From Acididesulfobacillus acetoxydans (GTDB taxonomy: Bacteria > Bacillota > Desulfitobacteriia > Desulfitobacteriales > Desulfitobacteriaceae), in NCBI RefSeq assembly GCF_902729405.1, contig NZ_LR746496.1, forward strand, positions 434,001-498,000: a stretch of 64,000 nucleotides of DNA, in the 5' to 3' direction. Numbering within the stretch: the first letter of the stretch is position 1; each line of letters opens with the position of its first letter. The notes under the pieces are model-generated. The model made no database searches. It worked only from the letters and a program-made list of their open reading frames with translations, and was not told where the DNA came from. This document shows, one piece after another, positions 59,380 through 64,000 of this stretch. The position numbers were made by a program, and so were the translations under genes.

Positions 59380-60093
59380 GGCACCCAGATGTAAGTGAGT
59401 AAACAAAATTGTCAGGGGTATACTGAAGAAAATGCCCGGCAATAGGTTGCCCACTTTAATTTCTTTGATTTCGAGAATATTAAAGCCGATGCCCAAGATA
59501 AGGAGCCCTCCGGTCGCACTCATTTCGGCGATAACGTCTGGGGACAGGATGCCTTGCAAGAGCCCGGCCAACAAAGTTAACCCCCCCTCGTACACAAGTA
59601 CCGGCAGGGCTGCGGCCAGAACTCCGATTCCCATAGAAGAAGCAAACACTAGCGCCGAAATTCCGTCCAACATCGATTTTGCGTAGAGTATACTATTGTT
59701 GCCCTTGAGTCCACTTTCCAAAGATCCCATGATAGCCATGGCGCCTACGCAATAGATCAAGCTGGTGGTGACAAAGGCCTTACTAAAATTGCCGGCTCCG
59801 CGAACATGTGAAAGTTTACGCTCGAACCAGGTCCCCAACTGTTCCAGCCTCAGTTCAATGTTGATCCATTCTCCCACGAGGCCACCGAGTACCAGACTTG
59901 CAATAACGGTCAGGGAATTTTTGGTTTCTAGGGCCATGTTTACTCCAATGAGTAAAACTGACAAGCCAATTCCCTGGATGACTGTTTTTTTCATTCGTGC
60001 AGGCAAAACTCTGCCTGAGATCAGACCAAGTAGACCCCCCAGCAGTATCGCTGCCGTATTTACTACTGGTCCAAACATACCGGTTATCGTCAT
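59377..60093 (-). CDS. DUF554 membrane protein
   Basis: A 238-residue membrane protein with about six helices and the family start MFGPVVNTAAILLGGLLGLISG, GDVINIE-like segment (GLVGEWINIELRLEQLG) and GDGISALVFAS-type segment (LDGISALVFASSMGIGVLA). The function is unknown. It lies upstream of DUF4446 and downstream of the parS sites. Confidence 0.85.
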   Translation of the reverse strand: MTITGMFGPVVNTAAILLGGLLGLISGRVLPARMKKTVIQGIGLSVLLIGVNMALETKNSLTVIASLVLGGLVGEWINIELRLEQLGTWFERKLSHVRGAGNFSKAFVTTSLIYCVGAMAIMGSLESGLKGNNSILYAKSMLDGISALVFASSMGIGVLAAALPVLVYEGGLTLLAGLLQGILSPDVIAEMSATGGLLILGIGFNILEIKEIKVGNLLPGIFFSIPLTILFTHLHLGA

Positions 60094-60142
60094 GAGGCCA
60101 CTCCTTCGTTATTCCATTAGGAGCACGATTATGATCTTTCAG

Positions 60143-60158
60143 TGTTCCACGTGGAACA
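60143..60158. promoter_or_regulatory. parS: parS site 1
   Basis: TGTTCCACGTGGAACA, a perfect 16-bp palindrome matching the Firmicute parS pattern (TGTTNCACGTGAAACA type), bound by ParB/Spo0J. It lies 37 bp from a second identical copy. Confidence 0.92.
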
Positions 60159-60179
60159 TTTCATCTGCGGTCGCGGCAT

Positions 60180-60195
60180 TGTTCCACGTGGAACA
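60180..60195. promoter_or_regulatory. parS: parS site 2
   Basis: Identical 16-bp palindrome TGTTCCACGTGGAACA. The two sites lie just after the parB stop, between parB and DUF554. Confidence 0.92.
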
Positions 60196-60243
60196 TTTTA
60201 CAGACGCCCTCACAATCACAGCGAAACATTCCCTTCTCCAATC

Positions 60244-61095
60244 CTACTCTACATTGACTTGCCAAAGCTCCAAGAGTCGATTCAACTCGTCGGCGGAAAA
60301 AAACTCAATCTCGATCTTGCCTCGCTCTGAAGACCCTTTCACCTTAACCTTTGTCTGCAGGCAGGCACGCAGCGCCTCCTCCAATCTAAGCCAATCTTCC
60401 GAAGGACGCCCCTTTCCGGGTTTGGCCCCCCGCCCCTCTGTCACTTTCTTGATCAACTCTTCTGTCTCACGTACGGACAACCCGGCCTCTGCCGCCTTCC
60501 TGCCCACTAAAACCTGAACGGAACTATCGCCGAGCCCGGAAAGCAACTTACCATGACCAAGAGTCAACTTTCCTTCACGCAGCAACACCAAAAGCGGAGG
60601 AGGCAGTTCGATTACCCGCAACAAGTTAGCAACCGTTGCCCTTCCTTTACCAACGGCTTGCGCCACCTGTTCCTGCGTTAACCCATATTCCTTCATTAAG
60701 ACAGCATAGGCACGGCCCTCTTCCACAGGAGACAAATCAGTTCTCTGCAAGTTTTCAACCAGCGCTTTTTCCGCCATCTCGCGTTCATTGCACTCAAGCA
60801 CCAGACAATTGATTCGTTCCATTCCAGCCAACTGCGCAGCCCTGAACCTCCGCTCACCGGCGACGATTCGGTACCCGCTGTCCAAAGGCCGTACCAAAAT
60901 TGGCTGCAACAGGCCATGCAACCGCAACGAATCGGCCAGAGCCATAAGTGAATCTTGATCAAAATCCTTTCGGGGCTGGTCCGGATTCGACGTTATCTCA
61001 GACAGTGGAATCTCGAGAACCTGTAACCCGCTCTCTTCCCTCACATTGCTAGCCAACAATGCCTCTAACCCACGCCCCAAACCCTTCTTAGACAC
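60244..61095 (-). CDS. parB: Chromosome partitioning protein ParB/Spo0J
   Basis: A 283-residue CTP-dependent DNA clamp that loads at parS. N-terminal SKKGLGRGLEALL, then the CTP motif GERRFRAAQLAG, the helix-turn-helix (LTQEQVAQAVGKGRATVANLLR), and a C-terminal dimerisation domain. The GTG at 61095 has AAGGAGG upstream and overlaps the end of parA. It organises the origin region and works with ParA/Soj. The parS sites follow immediately. Confidence 0.95.
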   Translation of the reverse strand: MSKKGLGRGLEALLASNVREESGLQVLEIPLSEITSNPDQPRKDFDQDSLMALADSLRLHGLLQPILVRPLDSGYRIVAGERRFRAAQLAGMERINCLVLECNEREMAEKALVENLQRTDLSPVEEGRAYAVLMKEYGLTQEQVAQAVGKGRATVANLLRVIELPPPLLVLLREGKLTLGHGKLLSGLGDSSVQVLVGRKAAEAGLSVRETEELIKKVTEGRGAKPGKGRPSEDWLRLEEALRACLQTKVKVKGSSERGKIEIEFFSADELNRLLELWQVNVE

Positions 61096-61849
61096 GCTCC
61101 AAAACCTCCTTGGCCAAATCCCGATACACTTCTGCTCCACGTGAGCGCGAATCGTAAGTCACAATGGGCTTACCATGACTCGGAGCCTCGCCGAGACGGA
61201 CATTTCGAGGAACGATCGTCTGAAAAACCTTGTTCCCAAAAAACCGCTTCACTTCTTCCACAACTTGAATCGCCAAGTTAGTACGCCCGTCAAACATTGT
61301 CAAAAGTGCCCCCAGAACAGCCAGATGCGGATTTAGGTGCTTCCTGACCCGGTTCAACGTATTCATCAAGAGGGATAACCCCTCCAGAGCATAATACTCA
61401 CACTGGATCGGAATCAAAACGTAGTCAGCGGCGGTCAAAGCGTTCAGCGTCAACAAACCCAAGGAAGGGGGGCAATCGATGAGGATGAAATCGTACTCCT
61501 TTTCAGCCTTGAGCAGCGCCGCCTGCAAACGCGACTCTCTTGACATCAAAGAAACCAGCTCTATCTCAGCGCCCGCTAACTCAATTCTAGCCGGAACCAG
61601 CTTCAAGTTTTTGACGTCGGTCTTCAAGATGACCCGATCCAGCGCCACCTCGTTAATCAAAACATCATACACACAATGCGACAGCCTTCCCTTAGACACA
61701 CCCAACCCGCTGGTGGCATTGCCTTGCGGATCCAAATCGACCAACAGAACCTTTTTCCCCACCTCAGCCAAACTCGCCCCCAAATTAACCGCAGTGGTCG
61801 TCTTCGCGACTCCTCCTTTCTGATTCGCAATTGCTATCACGTTTGCCAA
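61088..61849 (-). CDS. parA: Chromosome partitioning ATPase ParA/Soj
   Basis: A 253-residue ATPase with the deviant Walker A KGGVAKTTTAVN, Walker B DFILIDCPPSLG, and the LDPQGNATSGLG region. It drives origin segregation with ParB and, in Bacillus, regulates DnaA. I prefer the TTG at 61849 (GGAGG nine bases upstream) to a GTG at 61858 that touches that site. Part of the mnmG-rsmG-parA-parB cluster near oriC. Confidence 0.95.
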   Translation of the reverse strand: MANVIAIANQKGGVAKTTTAVNLGASLAEVGKKVLLVDLDPQGNATSGLGVSKGRLSHCVYDVLINEVALDRVILKTDVKNLKLVPARIELAGAEIELVSLMSRESRLQAALLKAEKEYDFILIDCPPSLGLLTLNALTAADYVLIPIQCEYYALEGLSLLMNTLNRVRKHLNPHLAVLGALLTMFDGRTNLAIQVVEEVKRFFGNKVFQTIVPRNVRLGEAPSHGKPIVTYDSRSRGAEVYRDLAKEVLERV

Positions 61850-62150
61850 ACTGCGCACCCTCCCCCGTGGAGTTGAGCGAACACCCCGGTGCGATACCCC
61901 GCTCCACCGTTGACCTCAACTCCCTTAAATTATATACTCTCCCGCCCCATAAAGAAAGCTCAATAGGCGCCGGAATCGCTCAAGTCAGCAGCCTCCGGGA
62001 TCCTTAAAGAATCGAAACCCGCCCTGAACCCCGTGGTTTCAACCAGAGGCAAAAGGCGGGTCTGTTCCCGGCTGAGCCACAAACCTGAGGAAACACTTGG
62101 AAAGGCTGCCGGCGCGCAGGCACCTCTTGACAATATCTCCGGCTTGCGCC
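61850..62150. other. Non-coding stretch with parA promoter region
   Basis: A TATAAT at 61929-61934 on the minus strand is a likely -10 box for parA; the -35 region is weak. Between it and parA an inverted repeat GGAGTTGAG/CTCAACTCC spans 61866-61923. Nothing else recognised. Confidence 0.4.
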
Positions 62151-62302
62151 CTATTTCGCAAGGTGACACTGACTAAAACCGAGGTGTCCTGCGCGCTCGA
62201 TTCCTTTGTCGGATCGTTGGAAGCGCCGTATACCGAACGGTACGTAAGCCGTGTACGAGGGGAAGGTTCAGCTGACCAAATAATGGTCAGCCTCCTACCC
62301 AA
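62151..62302. mobile_element. Scrambled group II intron remnant
   Basis: 62151-62213 on the minus strand encodes SDKGIERAGHLGFSQCHLAK, the C-terminus of the reverse transcriptase found at 8446. 62217-62302 on the plus strand is the matching domain V and VI (GCGCCGTATACCGAACGG, GTCAGCCTCCTACCCAACTAG-like end). The two pieces are in opposite orientation and joined at about 62215, so the intron end was inverted and the rest lost. Confidence 0.8.
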
Positions 62303-62310
62303 CTAGTACA

Positions 62311-62386
62311 GGGAAAGGGAAAGGGAAAAGGAAAGGGAAAAGGAAAAGGAGAGCGAAGCGCAAAGCGAAAGGGAAAGCACCGAAAC
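62311..62386. repeat. Purine-only GGGAAA-type tract
   Basis: About 55 bases of pure G/A in GGGAAA/GGAAAA units followed by a mixed GCGAAGCGCAAAGCG part and AAAGGGAAAGC. It lies directly downstream of the rsmG stop. Confidence 0.85.
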
Positions 62387-62388
62387 TT

Positions 62389-63108
62389 TCACATCAACGG
62401 CTTTTTCCCTGGGACCCCGGCTCTGCGCGGGTAACCAGCAGGCGTCTCCTTAACCTTTCGCACAAGAATCAACGCGCGGTGTTCAGCTTGCGGCCCCAAG
62501 CCAAAATCCCGTATGTCTTCGATCTCCCCTCCCAACTCCGCCAAAGCCCTGCCGCTCATCGCCACCTCTTCCGCCGCCCGCGTCCCTTTTAAAGCAAAAA
62601 AAAGGCCACCCCGTTTCAGAAGCGGAAGCACATACTCGAGAACCACCGGCAGTACGGCAACACCTCTCGCGGCGGCACTGTCAAATCGGCCCCGCGCTCC
62701 GCCGACATACCCCAGATCTTCCGCCCGCATCTGTAAACATTCCACCTGCTTTAAACCCAGCTTTGCGCACACCGCTTTCAGAAAAGCAACTTTCTTCCCC
62801 AGAGAATCCACCAACGTCACCTTCAGATCCGGCACAGCGATTTTCACCGGAATGCCGGGAAAACCGCCACCCGTACCCACGTCACAAAACCTATCGCCCA
62901 ACTCGTACCCCGCCAAAACCAGAGAATCCAAAAAATGCTTCACAATCACATCGCCCACTGATGTAATCCCGGTCAAATTCACACGGGCATTCCACTCCAA
63001 CAACATCTCCGCATAAACGGAAAACTGTTCCACTTGTTCCTCATTGAGAGATAGTCCAAGTTTTCCCTCAGCCATCTCCGCCAGGCGAACCATTTCCTCA
63101 TTCCACAA
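62389..63108 (-). CDS. rsmG: 16S rRNA m7G527 methyltransferase
   Basis: A 239-residue SAM-dependent methyltransferase of the GidB family that methylates G527 in 16S rRNA. The SAM loop is FCDVGTGGGFPGIPVKI and the family segment YAEMLLEWNARVNLTGI is present. The TTG at 63108 has GGAGGCGG upstream and overlaps the mnmG stop. It has a short basic C-terminal tail. Confidence 0.95.
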   Translation of the reverse strand: MWNEEMVRLAEMAEGKLGLSLNEEQVEQFSVYAEMLLEWNARVNLTGITSVGDVIVKHFLDSLVLAGYELGDRFCDVGTGGGFPGIPVKIAVPDLKVTLVDSLGKKVAFLKAVCAKLGLKQVECLQMRAEDLGYVGGARGRFDSAAARGVAVLPVVLEYVLPLLKRGGLFFALKGTRAAEEVAMSGRALAELGGEIEDIRDFGLGPQAEHRALILVRKVKETPAGYPRRAGVPGKKPLM

Positions 63109-64000
63109 ATTTTCCGCCTCCCCGCCGGACTTGTTCCAGATACACCATCAGCACCGAAACATCAGCGGGCGTCACACCCGTAATCCGCGACGCCTGCCCA
63201 AGATTCCGCGGCTGTGTCTGAGATAAACGTTCTCTCCCTTCAACCGACAGTCCCCGGATATCGGCAAAGTCGAGATTAACCGGAAGAGCGCGTTCCTCCA
63301 TCCTCAAAAATCTGCCAATCTCCAACACCTGTTTTTCGATATACCCGGCGTATTTGGTCTCCACCTCCGCCTCGGCCAAGACCTCAGCCTCCACTGTTCC
63401 CAGGTCCGGCATCAACTCCAGGATTTCCTTCACGCCAATTTCGGGCCTCCTAATCAAATCTTCCGCCTTAATTCCCGATTTCAAAGCCGAAGACCCACTC
63501 CGCGCCAACACACCGGCAACCGCATCGCTTCCGGGGCCGAAAGTCGTCCCCCGCCAAATATCCCTGACATGCTCCAATGCCTCCACCTTTTCCTGAAACC
63601 GCCTCCACCTTTCCTCCCCGACAAGCCCGACCGCTCGACCCCGTTCAGTCAGACGCAAGTCCGCGTTATCCTGCCTCAAAACCAAACGATATTCCGCACG
63701 CGAAGTCAGGACGCGATATGGCTCCACAACACCTTTCGTCACCAAATCGTCTGCCAAAACACCTATGTACCCCTCAGAGCGCTTTACTACAAATTCTTCC
63801 CTGCCCAAAACCTTCATCGCAGCGTTGATTCCCGCCAATAATCCCTGGGCCGCAGCTTCCTCATACCCGGATGTCCCATTCAGCTGACCCGCAGTAAACA
63901 GCCCTGTGATACTCCGTACCTCCAAGCCCAGAGAAAGCTGATGGGGTTTCACATAATCATATTCAATCGCGTACCCGGGACGTAACATCTTCACTCTTTC
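63098..64000 (-). CDS. mnmG: tRNA uridine modification enzyme MnmG, partial
   Basis: The C-terminal approximately 300 residues of MnmG (GidA), which with MnmE adds carboxymethylaminomethyl groups to wobble uridines. Marks: MLRPGYAIEYDYVKPHQL, GLFTAGQLNGTSGYEEAAAQG and ITGVTPADVSVLMVYLEQ. The frame continues past the right edge. It is upstream of rsmG with overlap. Confidence 0.95.
   Translation of the reverse strand, partial: ERVKMLRPGYAIEYDYVKPHQLSLGLEVRSITGLFTAGQLNGTSGYEEAAAQGLLAGINAAMKVLGREEFVVKRSEGYIGVLADDLVTKGVVEPYRVLTSRAEYRLVLRQDNADLRLTERGRAVGLVGEERWRRFQEKVEALEHVRDIWRGTTFGPGSDAVAGVLARSGSSALKSGIKAEDLIRRPEIGVKEILELMPDLGTVEAEVLAEAEVETKYAGYIEKQVLEIGRFLRMEERALPVNLDFADIRGLSVEGRERLSQTQPRNLGQASRITGVTPADVSVLMVYLEQVRRGGGKFVE

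Overview
The window reads as chromosomal DNA of an anaerobic, endospore-forming Clostridia-type Firmicute, most like the Peptococcaceae/Desulfitobacteriales. The evidence is the spore genes (sleB-ypeB, lonB, yyaC, a Spo0F-like receiver, a small Spo0E-like protein, soj/spo0J), the SCIFF ribosomally made peptide with its radical-SAM partner, a selenocysteine tRNA with selB, and Firmicute-type promoters, ribosome binding sites, riboswitch and terminators. The right end (mnmG-rsmG-parA-parB with two parS sites, yyaC) is the usual neighbourhood of oriC, so the origin probably lies just beyond base 64000. Most genes are on the minus strand, which is then the leading-strand direction. No species name can be given from sequence alone. 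Layout from left to right: 1-8300 is a pyrG-type neighbourhood (zinc-ribbon protein, spo0F, alr, FemAB-type ligase, pyrG with a leader terminator, rpoE, argS, DUF1934), as in Bacillus. 8355-10257 is a group II intron that has landed just downstream of the probable promoter of the DUF1934-argS unit. 10640-12715 is ypeB-sleB. 12900-14310 is a graveyard with three broken genes around an AT-rich Uma2 nuclease gene. 14319-17447 holds a sigma54 activator and lysA under a complete lysine riboswitch. 17561-23933 holds a cell-wall-binding hydrolase-like protein, two convergent RlmH-type genes, htrA, walJ and a TPR protein. 24282-28703 holds a molybdopterin oxidoreductase, the SCIFF pair scfB-scfA and a Spo0E-like gene. 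28849-32314 has nhaC, a candidate small RNA, a mosaic repeat element, a damaged hicAB pair and tRNA-Gly. 32520-43515 is a housekeeping run (purA, dnaB, lonB, rplI, DUF2232, MazG-like, rpsR-ssb-rpsF, ychF, DUF951, mscS, cvpA). 43825-48833 has tRNA-Sec, a polyprenyl synthase, an HEPN/MNT pair, a DUF2600 terpene-type protein and small genes. 48923-53607 is a complete branched-chain amino acid ABC transporter. 54030-64000 has a Bax-inhibitor-like protein, selB, a YkvI-like permease, yyaC, DUF4446, DUF554, parS-parB-parA, rsmG and partial mnmG. Most unusual features: (1) two convergent RlmH-family genes that look complementary, one keeping the SAM-binding half but lacking the conserved C-terminal tail, the other keeping the tail but lacking the SAM loop; (2) a dispersed structured repeat family with covarying hairpins, plus four orphan IS200/IS605-type ends, with no transposase in the window; (3) a two-copy CRISPR-like repeat, a self-inverted group II intron remnant, and several short tandem arrays. 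Small genes found by direct reading include scfA, the Spo0E-like gene, the left-edge zinc-ribbon gene and three pseudogenes.
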